Assembly: GCF_000367925.1 (NCBI RefSeq)
Contig: NZ_KB849167.1
Location: 88,908 to 152,907, forward strand
Direction: 5' to 3'
Source: Acinetobacter bohemicus ANC 3994
GTDB taxonomy: Bacteria > Pseudomonadota > Gammaproteobacteria > Pseudomonadales > Moraxellaceae
Length of the DNA stretch: 64,000 nucleotides
Positions within the stretch are counted from its first letter, which is position 1. Each line of letters begins with the position of its first letter. A model generated the notes under the pieces. That model made no database searches, was not told the DNA's origin, and was given only the letters and a program-made list of their open reading frames with translations. Position numbers and translations under genes: made by a program. This document shows, in pieces, positions 35,700 to 43,822 of this stretch.

Positions 35700-36440
35700 A
35701 TGGCGCTCAGCATCAAAACTCGCGAAATCCAATACACGGCCCAAGATGGAACAACTTTAATTGGCTATTTTGCAGCACCTGAATCAGAAAAACCTGTCGC
35801 GGGGGTGATTGTCGCGCCTGAATGGTGGGGACGAAATGAGTACACTGAACAACGTGCGCGTGAACTTGCTGAACATGGCTATGCAGCCCTCGCCATTGAC
35901 ATGTATGGTGATAAAAAAGTAACCACCAACGTCCCACAAGCCAGTGAATGGATGATGCAAACCTTTAATGACCCTGAAACGATTGTGACTCGTGCGTCTG
36001 CGGGTTTAGCAGCATTAGCAGCGCAAGAAGAAGTAAATGCAGATAAACTGGCAGCAGTAGGCTTCTGTTATGGTGGCAAAGTGGTTCTTGATCTGGCACG
36101 TTCTGGCGCGCCTTTACACGCAGTGGTCACGTTCCATGGCACATTGACTCCGAAAGCACCTGCTCAACCGGGAACCGTTAAAGCTGAGATTTTGGTTCTT
36201 CATGGAGAACTCGACAGCATGGTTAGCTTAGATGATGTTGCGCGCTTTAAAGAAGAAATGTATGCCGCTCAGGTGGAACATGAAGTGATTATCTTTGAAG
36301 ATGCGAAGCATGGTTTTAGTAATCCCCTTGCAGATGAACGTGCTAAAGCCAATGGTATTGATCTGGGCTATAACATCGATGCAGAACAAAAAGGTTTAGC
36401 TGCCATGTATGTATTATTCGAAAACCGACTGGGCGAATAA
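35700..36440 (+). CDS. Dienelactone hydrolase family protein
   Basis: A 246-residue alpha/beta hydrolase of the dienelactone hydrolase family, which opens dienelactone-type rings or hydrolyses other carboxylic esters. The Cys-Asp-His triad is visible: VGFCYGGKVVLDLA (nucleophilic Cys near residue 122), LHGELDSMVS (Asp) and DAKHGFSNP (His). N-terminal GVIVAPEWWGRNEYTEQRARELAEHGYAALAIDMYG is typical. There is no chlorocatechol gene nearby, so the real substrate is open and a general role is more likely. Confidence 0.9.
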   Translation: MALSIKTREIQYTAQDGTTLIGYFAAPESEKPVAGVIVAPEWWGRNEYTEQRARELAEHGYAALAIDMYGDKKVTTNVPQASEWMMQTFNDPETIVTRASAGLAALAAQEEVNADKLAAVGFCYGGKVVLDLARSGAPLHAVVTFHGTLTPKAPAQPGTVKAEILVLHGELDSMVSLDDVARFKEEMYAAQVEHEVIIFEDAKHGFSNPLADERAKANGIDLGYNIDAEQKGLAAMYVLFENRLGE

Positions 36441-36525
36441 CAACGAGGTCAATCTAGTTATGCTATATTGACCGATCCAATGACATGAATATTTTAAAAA
36501 CTATATTTTTGAAGAGGATACAACA

Positions 36526-36888
36526 ATGACTGAAAACAACTGCCCATATTGCAACTTTGATGAATATGACATCATTGATAAAAATGACTTTGGTGTAATT
36601 TTACCCGAGCCAAATGCATTATCTAAAGGTCATTGTGTCATTGTCCCGCTACGCCATGTGAGCTCTTTTTTTGATATCACGGACAAAGAACGTAAAAGCT
36701 TAATGTCTTTACTTGAGCTTGCGCGCAATGAACTGCAACTGCGCCATCAACCCTCAGGCTTCCATATTGGATTTAATGATGGAAAAGTCTTTGGTGAAGC
36801 ATCTGAGCACTTACACCTGCATATTATTCCACGCTATGAAGGCCAAAGCTTAAAGCTAGATGAACGCTGGGGTATGCTGAGCGAATAA
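36526..36888 (+). CDS. HIT family protein
   Basis: A 120-residue histidine-triad protein of the nucleotide hydrolase/transferase superfamily. The triad is HLHLHIIPR near residue 97; the N-terminal CPYCNF pair of Cys resembles the zinc site of many HIT proteins, and GHCVIVPLRHVSSFFD is the family core. Members hydrolyse AMP-linked compounds; the exact substrate is unknown. It is preceded by GAGGA and transcribed alone, closed by a strong terminator. Confidence 0.92.
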   Translation: MTENNCPYCNFDEYDIIDKNDFGVILPEPNALSKGHCVIVPLRHVSSFFDITDKERKSLMSLLELARNELQLRHQPSGFHIGFNDGKVFGEASEHLHLHIIPRYEGQSLKLDERWGMLSE

Positions 36889-36911
36889 AACCTTCGACTC
36901 AAAACCAATTC

Positions 36912-36938
36912 AAAAATGATGCTGCGGCATCATTTTTT
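36912..36938 (+). terminator. Rho-independent terminator after the HIT gene
   Basis: AAAATGATGC and GCATCATTTTTT form a 10-bp stem with a TGCG loop and a T run, 24 nt after the HIT gene stop. Confidence 0.88.
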
Positions 36939-37023
36939 ATGTCTTTATTTTTGTCACTGTTCTGAGCCGCAGCCTGACCCAGTTTTCGCTATACTATTCA
37001 TCTATTCCAAATATGCGGTTCGT

Positions 37024-38058
37024 ATGTCACAGTTTTCTTTTGCCGAAGCCCTTCTTGCTTGGTTTGATGTTCATGGTCGCCATGACTTGCCATGGCAAGT
37101 GATCGATGATCCCTATCAGGTTTGGGTGTCTGAAATTATGTTACAGCAAACTCAAGTTAAAACAGTGCTGCAATATTTTGAACGCTTTATCTCCCGATTT
37201 CCAACCGTTGAAGCTTTAGGGCAAGCCAGCTGGGACGATGTTGCACCTTATTGGGCTGGACTAGGCTATTACGCACGAGCACGCAATTTGCATAGAGCTG
37301 CGGGTATCGTCAGCCAACAAGGACACTTCCCCAGCACATTGGAACAATGGATTGAGCTTCCCGGAATTGGCCCATCAACGGGTGGCGCATTGATGTCACT
37401 GGGGCTGCGTCAATATGGCGTAATTATGGATGGCAATGTAAAACGGGTTCTGGCACGTTTTTTTGCCATTGAAGATGACTTGTCTAAACCCGTCCATGAA
37501 CGTGCCATGTGGCAATTGGCTGAAACGTTATGCCCAACCGAACGTAATCATGATTATACCCAAGCAATTATGGACTTAGGTGCTACGGTCTGCACACCGA
37601 AAAAACCGCTGTGCTTATATTGCCCAATGCAACAACACTGCAAAGCACATCAACAAGGGCTAGAAACAGAGCTACCGTTTAAAAAACCGAAAAAAGCCGT
37701 ACCGATCAAATCAGCACAGGTATTAGTGATTCAATCGAATCAACAATGGTTATGGCAACAACGTCCAAATAGTGGCTTATGGGGCGGTTTATGGTGTTTA
37801 CCGATTATTGAAAATCCCGCCGAATTTGTAACACAGTGCCAAGCTTTAGGACTGAAAAAAGTCATTCAACGCACTGAAATTAGCCATAGCTTTACCCATT
37901 TCACTTGGCAACTTGAAGCCATCTGCTTTGAGGTCACTGCTGATCAACAAGAACATCTTGCGATTGAATTAAATGGCACATGGCTCGCGACACAAATTGC
38001 AACAGAAATAGGAATTCCCACAGCCATGAAAAAATTGATCTCTGCCCTTAGTTTATGA
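37024..38058 (+). CDS. mutY: A/G-specific adenine DNA glycosylase
   Basis: MutY removes adenine mispaired with 8-oxoguanine. The sequence has the HhH-GPD domain (SEIMLQQTQVKTVLQYFERFISRFPTV, LPGIGPSTGGALMSLG, IMDGNVKRVLARFF with the catalytic Asp), the iron-sulfur ligands CTPKKPLCLYCPMQQHC, and a C-terminal NUDIX-like recognition domain (RPNSGLWGGLWCLPI, ISHSFTHFTWQLEA). The frame extends upstream to 36916 through the HIT terminator, so ATG 37024 (344 residues) is the sensible start. Confidence 0.95.
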   Translation: MSQFSFAEALLAWFDVHGRHDLPWQVIDDPYQVWVSEIMLQQTQVKTVLQYFERFISRFPTVEALGQASWDDVAPYWAGLGYYARARNLHRAAGIVSQQGHFPSTLEQWIELPGIGPSTGGALMSLGLRQYGVIMDGNVKRVLARFFAIEDDLSKPVHERAMWQLAETLCPTERNHDYTQAIMDLGATVCTPKKPLCLYCPMQQHCKAHQQGLETELPFKKPKKAVPIKSAQVLVIQSNQQWLWQQRPNSGLWGGLWCLPIIENPAEFVTQCQALGLKKVIQRTEISHSFTHFTWQLEAICFEVTADQQEHLAIELNGTWLATQIATEIGIPTAMKKLISALSL

Positions 38059-38120
38059 CATAGTCAGGCACTGCGATTCAAAGAATTTTCACGCCTATTA
38101 GAATGAAAAAAGGATCAACA

Positions 38121-38663
38121 GTGCTGCGTTTTATTTCGACATTATTATTGGGGTTGAGCATCCTCTGGATTGCAGCATGTACCTCAACGCCTAAAAAACC
38201 CGCCACTAAACCGCTTCCCCTTGATCAAGTGCAAAAGCTGAAAAATATGCAGTTCAAATCGTCACTGCCCATCCCCGTGCACAATATAAAAGCTAAACAG
38301 TTACGTGATACCTGGGCTGCCGCGCGGAGTCACGGACGCAAACATGAAGGCATTGACATTATGGCTCCACGTGGAACAAAAGTGTTCAGTGCCACAGAAG
38401 GCCTCATTGCTGACTTACGCAATAACAATTTGGGTGGTAAAGTGGTTTGGATTATGGGGCCTGCTGGAACTTGGCATTATTATGCCCATCTTGATGCGCA
38501 TAAACGCGGCTTAAATGTCGGGGATTATGTCAAAAAAGGTGATCTGATTGGTTATGTTGGTAATACTGGCAATGCACGTCATACTGAGCCACATTTACAC
38601 TATGGCATTTACCTCGACGGTAAAGGGCGTGGTGTGGTCAACCCCTATCCTTATTTACGTTAA
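38121..38663 (+). CDS. M23 family metallopeptidase, lipoprotein
   Basis: A LytM-type protein of about 180 residues. It begins with a lipoprotein signal (LLLGLSILWIAAC) and carries a C-terminal peptidase M23 domain: GRKHEGIDIMAPRGTKVFSATEGLIADL, TWHYYAHLDAHKRGLNVGDYVKKGDLIGYVGNTGNARHTEPHLHYGIYLDG, so the HxxxD, HxH zinc ligands are present. It would cut peptidoglycan cross-links in the periplasm. ATG 38103 is in frame, but AAAGGA lies 6 nt before GTG 38121, which is taken as the start. Confidence 0.88.
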   Translation: MLRFISTLLLGLSILWIAACTSTPKKPATKPLPLDQVQKLKNMQFKSSLPIPVHNIKAKQLRDTWAAARSHGRKHEGIDIMAPRGTKVFSATEGLIADLRNNNLGGKVVWIMGPAGTWHYYAHLDAHKRGLNVGDYVKKGDLIGYVGNTGNARHTEPHLHYGIYLDGKGRGVVNPYPYLR

Positions 38664-38679
38664 TTTTTAGGAACTATTC

Positions 38680-38925
38680 ATGTCAGAAGCGCTGATCAAT
38701 CGTTTGGTCGAATTTGCTGAATCAGGCAATCAACAAAAAATTGTTTTGGCTGGACAAAGCCATCAAGGCTGGGTGATGGAAATCACTGAACAAGCGCTTT
38801 TGATTAGCACAGGGTTTGCAGAAAAAGCGGGAAAAGATATGTGGATTCAATTCACAGATTTACCGCAAGCTGAACTATTTTATTGGGATAATCAACAAGA
38901 TCAGTGGGCTGAATTTAAACTTTAA
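38680..38925 (+). CDS. Small conserved-looking protein, 81 residues
   Basis: I do not recognise the family. The protein is soluble and acidic: LINRLVEFAESGNQQKIVLAGQSHQGWVMEITEQALLIST then DMWIQFTDLPQAELFYWDNQQDQWAEFKL, a mixed alpha-beta pattern. A TTTAGGA site precedes the ATG. It lies 16 nt after the M23 lipoprotein and 21 nt before tag, in the same direction, so it is probably a real operon member. Confidence 0.75.
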   Translation: MSEALINRLVEFAESGNQQKIVLAGQSHQGWVMEITEQALLISTGFAEKAGKDMWIQFTDLPQAELFYWDNQQDQWAEFKL

Positions 38926-38946
38926 GTCACTTCAGGAGCATAAAAA

Positions 38947-39507
38947 ATGTCGTTACAACGCTGTGGTTGGTGCTCTAACGATCCGCTTTATATGGCTTAC
39001 CATGATCATGAATGGGGAAAAGCTGTTCATGATGAAGGCCATTTATTTGAAATGCTCTGCTTAGAAGGACAACAAGCGGGTTTGTCTTGGATTACCGTGC
39101 TGAAAAAGCGTGACAGTTATCGGCAGCATTTCTTTCAATATTCTATTGCAGAGATTGCCCAATTTAGTGATCTCAAATTAGAACACATGCTACAAGATGC
39201 GGGCTTGATTCGACATATTGGCAAGCTCAAAGCCATCCGTGACAATGCCATTGCTTGGCAACATTTAAAACAACAACAGATTGATGTCAGCCACTGGTTA
39301 TGGAGTTTTGTCGAACAGCAAAGCATCCACAATGATGTTGCTGATTATCGACAAGCACCTGCTCAAACCGACATCAGCCAAAGCCTGTCAAAAGCTTTAA
39401 AAAAGAACGGTTTTAAATTTGTTGGACCGACCACCTGTTATGCCTTTATGCAGGCGGTGGGTATGGTCGATGATCATGAAAATCACTGTGCTTTTAAATC
39501 AAATTAA
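38947..39507 (+). CDS. tag: DNA-3-methyladenine glycosylase I
   Basis: Tag excises 3-methyladenine from DNA. The 186-residue protein has RCGWCSNDPLYMAYHDHEWGKAVHDEGHLFEMLCLEGQQAGLSWITVLKKRDSYR, which includes the N-terminal zinc Cys and the HhH base-binding Trp and Glu, and the C-terminal GFKFVGPTTCYAFMQAVGMVDDHENHC with the His/Cys zinc ligands. A CAGGAG site precedes the ATG. Length and motifs are normal for TAG enzymes. Confidence 0.95.
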   Translation: MSLQRCGWCSNDPLYMAYHDHEWGKAVHDEGHLFEMLCLEGQQAGLSWITVLKKRDSYRQHFFQYSIAEIAQFSDLKLEHMLQDAGLIRHIGKLKAIRDNAIAWQHLKQQQIDVSHWLWSFVEQQSIHNDVADYRQAPAQTDISQSLSKALKKNGFKFVGPTTCYAFMQAVGMVDDHENHCAFKSN

Positions 39508-39538
39508 TATTTCACCACAATAATAAAAGGATTCCACC

Positions 39539-40561
39539 ATGAATGACAACATCATCCATGCCTATGCCGCCATGCAAGCGGGTGCTGCACTTGAACCCTA
39601 TCAGTTTGATGCCGGAGAACTCCCCCCCCACCAAGTTGAAGTCAAAGTTGAATACTGTGGTTTATGCCATTCTGATGTTTCGGTGATTAATAATGAATGG
39701 AATTCTTCGGTTTATCCTGTGGTCGCAGGACATGAAATTATTGGCATCATCACGCAGCTGGGTTCAGAAGCCAAAGGGCTAAAAGTGGGACAACGTGTTG
39801 GCATTGGCTGGACAGCAGAAAGTTGTCAGTACTGTGATCCGTGTATTTCAGGACAACAAGTCCTTTGTACAGGTGGTTCAACCGCAACGATTGTCGGGCA
39901 TGCCGGTGGTTTTGCCGACAAAGTACGTGCTGGCTGGCAATGGGTGATTCCTTTACCCGAAGATTTAGATGCAGAAAGTGCAGGTCCATTACTCTGCGGG
40001 GGGATTACCGTATTCGACCCACTTTTAAAACATCAAATTCAAGCGACTCACCATGTAGGCGTGATTGGAATTGGTGGTTTAGGGCATATGGCGATTAAAC
40101 TACTCAAAGCTTGGGGCTGTGAAATTACCGCATTTACTTCAAGTTTAGATAAAACTAACGAGCTTAAAGCCATGGGTGCAGACCATGTGGTCAATAGCCG
40201 TGATATTGAGGCCATCAAAACACAACGTGGCAAATTTGATTTACTGCTCAGCACCGTCAATGTCACGCTCAATTGGCCTGCCTTTATTAGTACACTGGCA
40301 CCGAACGGCAAGGTTCACATGTTAGGCTTAGTGCTTGAACCACTGAAAATTAATGCCGGCAGTTTAATTGGCGGTTCGAAATCCATTACAGGCTCACCAA
40401 CGGGTTCGCCTGCCGCGTTACGTCAATTATTAAAATTTGCAGCACGTAAAAATATTGCACCGCAAATTGAAGTCTTTCCGATGTCACAATTAAATGCAGC
40501 ACTACAACATTTACATTCTGGCAAAGCCCGTTACCGAATTGTGTTAAAAGCTGATTTTTAA
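39539..40561 (+). CDS. Zinc-dependent alcohol dehydrogenase, MDR family
   Basis: A 340-residue medium-chain dehydrogenase of the cinnamyl/YahK-like group that would reduce aldehydes with NADPH. Catalytic zinc ligands are in EYCGLCHSDVSVINNEW and GHEIIG; the structural zinc loop is CQYCDPCISGQQVLC; the cofactor loop is GIGGLGHMAIKLLKAWGCEITAFTSS. An in-frame C8 run encodes the PP of LPPHQVE near residue 31. The ATG follows AAGGA at a good distance. The natural substrate cannot be read from the sequence. Confidence 0.92.
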   Translation: MNDNIIHAYAAMQAGAALEPYQFDAGELPPHQVEVKVEYCGLCHSDVSVINNEWNSSVYPVVAGHEIIGIITQLGSEAKGLKVGQRVGIGWTAESCQYCDPCISGQQVLCTGGSTATIVGHAGGFADKVRAGWQWVIPLPEDLDAESAGPLLCGGITVFDPLLKHQIQATHHVGVIGIGGLGHMAIKLLKAWGCEITAFTSSLDKTNELKAMGADHVVNSRDIEAIKTQRGKFDLLLSTVNVTLNWPAFISTLAPNGKVHMLGLVLEPLKINAGSLIGGSKSITGSPTGSPAALRQLLKFAARKNIAPQIEVFPMSQLNAALQHLHSGKARYRIVLKADF

Positions 40562-40575
40562 TCGAAGAGGATTAG

Positions 40576-40596
40576 GCAGCAGATCTGCTGCTTTTG
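40576..40596 (+). terminator. Terminator after the alcohol dehydrogenase gene
   Basis: GCAGCAGATCTGCTGC (40576-40591) is a perfect palindrome followed by TTTT, 15 nt after the stop. It can fold as a short hairpin. Confidence 0.7.
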
Positions 40597-40738
40597 ATCT
40601 GAGATGTACGATGCTCAAAGCCACAAATTATATTGTGGCTTTGAATTCGGTAAAGACCAAACCTTTAGATAAAACACTGCAACTAACGATGCGATCAGGC
40701 AAAATAGTCAAGCCGTAGCCTCCTTTCTTCTGGGAAAT

Positions 40739-42178
40739 TTAAGCAACATACACCGACGTTAATTGTTCTCTGGTCCAATCTGCCAAGAGCACAATCGCAT
40801 CACGAATTTCATCTGACAATTCATGCCCCGCATTTAAGCGAATACAATTCTTATAGCGTCCATCTTCACCAAAGACCTCACCGGGTACAATGTTAATCCC
40901 CTGCTGTTGCGCAAAATGATACATCTCTAAACCATCAATCTGCTCAGGCAATTGAATCCAGAACGCATAGCCACCACTGGGTTGATTTAAACCAATATCC
41001 ACCTGATGAAAAGCAGTAATGATGAATTGTCGATATTGTTCAACCTGTGCCATGAGAATCGGTTTGAGCGTGGTTAAATGCTCACGATAAGCCCGACTAT
41101 AAATTAAGTCGGCAAGCCCTAATTGCAGCGGTGTATTGACGGCCACATTTTGCATCAGCAACTGAGCGCGTAAATGTTGTAATCGTTGTGGAATACAAAA
41201 CCAGCCCACTCGATAGGCGGTAGACAATGATTTAGACACCGATCCACAGAAAATCACATAGCCTTGTTGATCCCAGTATTTAATCGGCAGGGGTCGTTTT
41301 AAACTAAAACTGCATTCGGCATAAATATCATCTTCAATCACATAACATTGGTAGCGACTGGCTAACTGTGCAATTTTTTCTTTCTGTGCATTGGTTAAAC
41401 TAAAACCTAAGGGATTCTGAAAATTTGCCGTCAGCAAACAGGCTTTTGCACCCGTACTTTGCATGGCTTGCTCTAAACGTTCTAAATCAAATCCATTGGT
41501 ATCCGCTGGAATTTCTACAATTTTGCGCTTTAAAACCGCCAAAAGTTGCAACTGACCATTAAAATTAGGCGTGGGTACAATAATACTATCGCCCATTTCG
41601 GTCAGACTTTGAATCATCACCGACAACGCAGGCATGCAACCATTGCTGATATAAATATCATTCTTCGCAATATAAAAACCATCTTCTGCCCAATGTTCAG
41701 ATAAGGCTTCTCGTAAGCGAATATGTCCTTGCTTATCACTATATAAAAAATCTTCAGGCTTGCTATGCTTTAAAGCACGCTGAATGGAACGGCGCAAAGC
41801 TTCGACGGGAACCAAATTTGGCGAGATTTGAATCGCACCCAAATGAATCAATTTATTATTGATCGAGTCTTGTTGAATCTCAATTTGTAATTCTAAATTA
41901 GACACATCCCTGGGCTGAGATTGAAAATCGGGATGGGTCGGGCGCTGCGTGTGCTGTACAAGCGATTTTTTCGCACTGACAAAATAGCCCGATTTATTTT
42001 TCACAAAGATCAGCCCTTGCGCTTCTAATAATTCATAGCAATTTTTGACTGTATTGATGCTGACATTTTGCTGCTCGGCACATTGCCTGAGTGAAATTAA
42101 CCGTTGCCCTGCTTCTAATTCACCTTGCTGAATTTTATCGGCAATTTGTTCTGCCAAAATTTGATATTGAAATGCCAT
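40739..42178 (-). CDS. MocR/GntR-type regulator with aminotransferase domain
   Basis: A 479-residue MocR-family protein: an N-terminal GntR winged helix (residues about 8-70, ILAEQIADKIQQGELEAGQRLISLRQCAEQQNVSINTVKNCYELLEAQGLI), a linker, and a fold-type I aminotransferase domain with LTANFQNPLGFSLTNAQKEKIAQLA, VIEDDIYAECSF and the PLP lysine in FCGSVSKSLSTAYRVGW. Such proteins use PLP to control nearby genes. The divergent small lipoprotein gene begins 99 nt away and is a natural target candidate, as is the convergent dehydrogenase. Confidence 0.92.
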   Translation of the reverse strand: MAFQYQILAEQIADKIQQGELEAGQRLISLRQCAEQQNVSINTVKNCYELLEAQGLIFVKNKSGYFVSAKKSLVQHTQRPTHPDFQSQPRDVSNLELQIEIQQDSINNKLIHLGAIQISPNLVPVEALRRSIQRALKHSKPEDFLYSDKQGHIRLREALSEHWAEDGFYIAKNDIYISNGCMPALSVMIQSLTEMGDSIIVPTPNFNGQLQLLAVLKRKIVEIPADTNGFDLERLEQAMQSTGAKACLLTANFQNPLGFSLTNAQKEKIAQLASRYQCYVIEDDIYAECSFSLKRPLPIKYWDQQGYVIFCGSVSKSLSTAYRVGWFCIPQRLQHLRAQLLMQNVAVNTPLQLGLADLIYSRAYREHLTTLKPILMAQVEQYRQFIITAFHQVDIGLNQPSGGYAFWIQLPEQIDGLEMYHFAQQQGINIVPGEVFGEDGRYKNCIRLNAGHELSDEIRDAIVLLADWTREQLTSVYVA

Positions 42179-42277
42179 ACATCTGTACTCATTTTTTAAA
42201 ATTCTGTGTATCTGTATCCATCAACATAACAGATTTATGCTGCATTTACCGTCCATCAGCATAAAAAGGAGTCATCC

Positions 42278-42697
42278 ATGAAAATAATGAAACGCAGTAC
42301 AGCCATCTTGAGTATCAGTTTTTTATTAATGGCTTGCCAACCTCAAGCGAACAATGCCTTGGCACAAAAACAGAACTTTATTTGTAAGTCTTTAATTGAA
42401 GGATTTTTAAAAACCCAGCAACTGGGGCAATACCAATTACAGCATCTTCAACCGACATTGCACCAAACATCCGCACAACGTCTGTACCAATATCACGTCA
42501 GTTCAGACCATGAGATGCGAATCCATATGCCACAACAGCAAAATTTAAACTTTCAGTGCAGTCAAACCTCTGCACAACATTTTGAATTAAAATTGCTGAA
42601 TCATGAACAGCAAGAAATTCAAACCTTGCTCAGTTTAGATCTGCTGCCACAGAAAACGATGGATAATTTGACAGCTTTTGCACTAAAAACTCAATAA
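42278..42697 (+). CDS. Putative small lipoprotein of unknown function
   Basis: A 139-residue protein with a clear lipoprotein signal (MKIMKRSTAILSISFLLMAC, lipobox LLMAC). The mature part is Gln- and His-rich (GQYQLQHLQPTLHQTSAQRLYQYHVSS) with two Cys (FICKS, FQCSQT) that could form a disulfide. No family is recognised. The start has AAGGAG at the right distance. It diverges from the MocR gene and its 3' end overlaps the convergent LysR gene by 68 nt. Confidence 0.78.
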   Translation: MKIMKRSTAILSISFLLMACQPQANNALAQKQNFICKSLIEGFLKTQQLGQYQLQHLQPTLHQTSAQRLYQYHVSSDHEMRIHMPQQQNLNFQCSQTSAQHFELKLLNHEQQEIQTLLSLDLLPQKTMDNLTAFALKTQ

Positions 42698-43547
42698 ATA
42701 AACGGACACGCTTTGGCAAATGTTCTTGTTGATAGTAGACAGCATGGATGCTCTGTTCATATCGCTCAATTTGATCTTCGAATAAAGCAACCAGTCGGTT
42801 TTGTTGAAGATCTTGCTGCACTAAAAAAGCAGACAAACAGGTGATGCCTAAACCATCCAATGCCATTTGACGTACGGTTTCGCCATTGGATGCTTTAATT
42901 TTGGGCTGAACCGTCAGCTGTTCTCCATTGACACGAATGGGCCAAGTATTTAAATGATTCACTTTGCTAAAGCCAATTTGCGCATGCTTCGAAATATCGC
43001 TGGGCATTTTCGGATAGCCATAATTTTCTAAATATTCAGGGCTGGCGACAATATACAAACGACTTTTACATAATAATTTGGCATGTAAACTTGAATCATT
43101 CAGCTGCCCAAAGCGAATGGCAACATCCGTTTTATGTTCCAACAAATCGATAATTTGATCATTACTGTTCAATTCAATTTCAATATTGGGATAAAGCTGC
43201 ATAAATTCGCGCATCAATGGCACGATCACATGCAGGACAAAAGGTGTCGCTGAATCGACTCGAATTAGCCCCGAGGTATCGGTATCGGATTTTAATAACG
43301 CATCTTCGGCTTCGGTTAAATCATTTAAAATTTTGCGTGCTCGATCTAAAAACAATTGTCCCTCTTGCGTGAGTTTCAATTTACGCGTGGTGCGTTCGAG
43401 TAAGGTCACATGCAACTTATTTTCAAGGCGTTGTAAAGCACGGCTCACCCCAGATGTGGTTTGTGCTAAACGCTCTGCGGCCATCACAATCGAACCACTA
43501 TCCACAATCGTGACAAAAGCATGTAATTCTTCAATGGTCGATTTCAT
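42630..43547 (-). CDS. LysR family transcriptional regulator
   Basis: A 305-residue LTTR. The N-terminal helix-turn-helix (residues about 1-60) reads MKSTIEELHAFVTIVDSGSIVMAAERLAQTTSGVSRALQRLENKLHVTLLERTTRKLKLTQEG; the effector domain follows with FVLHVIVPLMREFMQLYPNIEIEL and SNGETVRQMALDGLGITCL. The open frame reaches up to 43589 but MKSTIEELHAF is the usual LTTR start. It diverges from the MFS exporter gene and probably controls it; the two share a 275-nt regulatory region. The last part overlaps the lipoprotein gene tail to tail. Confidence 0.92.
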   Translation of the reverse strand: MKSTIEELHAFVTIVDSGSIVMAAERLAQTTSGVSRALQRLENKLHVTLLERTTRKLKLTQEGQLFLDRARKILNDLTEAEDALLKSDTDTSGLIRVDSATPFVLHVIVPLMREFMQLYPNIEIELNSNDQIIDLLEHKTDVAIRFGQLNDSSLHAKLLCKSRLYIVASPEYLENYGYPKMPSDISKHAQIGFSKVNHLNTWPIRVNGEQLTVQPKIKASNGETVRQMALDGLGITCLSAFLVQQDLQQNRLVALFEDQIERYEQSIHAVYYQQEHLPKRVRLFIEFLVQKLSNYPSFSVAADLN

Positions 43548-43822
43548 CTTCCATCCATTTATTGATTTATAGTCAATAATATTTTGCAAATTAGCGCATT
43601 TTTTAGCAACAATAAAATCATCAAAATGACCCCATCTTAAAAACTAAAGATTGAGTCAAGCATGAGGGTTCCCCAATCGGGTGTTATGACATTTCGCTTC
43701 GCTGGACAAACGGTGATTAATGTCATCAAGACCACATTTGCAATCAGTGACCGCCTTGTAATACTGCGCAACTTGATGCAAATGCAGCAAAAGTTGCACC
43801 GCTATGCAATGAAGGCCCACTG
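43548..43822. promoter_or_regulatory. Divergent LysR/MFS regulatory region
   Basis: The region between the regulator and exporter holds an inverted repeat, ATGACATT at 43686-43693 and AATGTCAT at 43719-43726, 25 nt apart, a possible operator pair. The stretch from about 43660 to 43822 is visibly less AT-rich than other intergenic DNA here and may be a remnant of other sequence. No open frame is supported. Confidence 0.45.

Noticed and set aside
39622..39629. C8 run inside the alcohol dehydrogenase gene as a phase-variable tract
   Set aside because: The frame is intact and there is no sign of variation; only the wza tract is out of frame.
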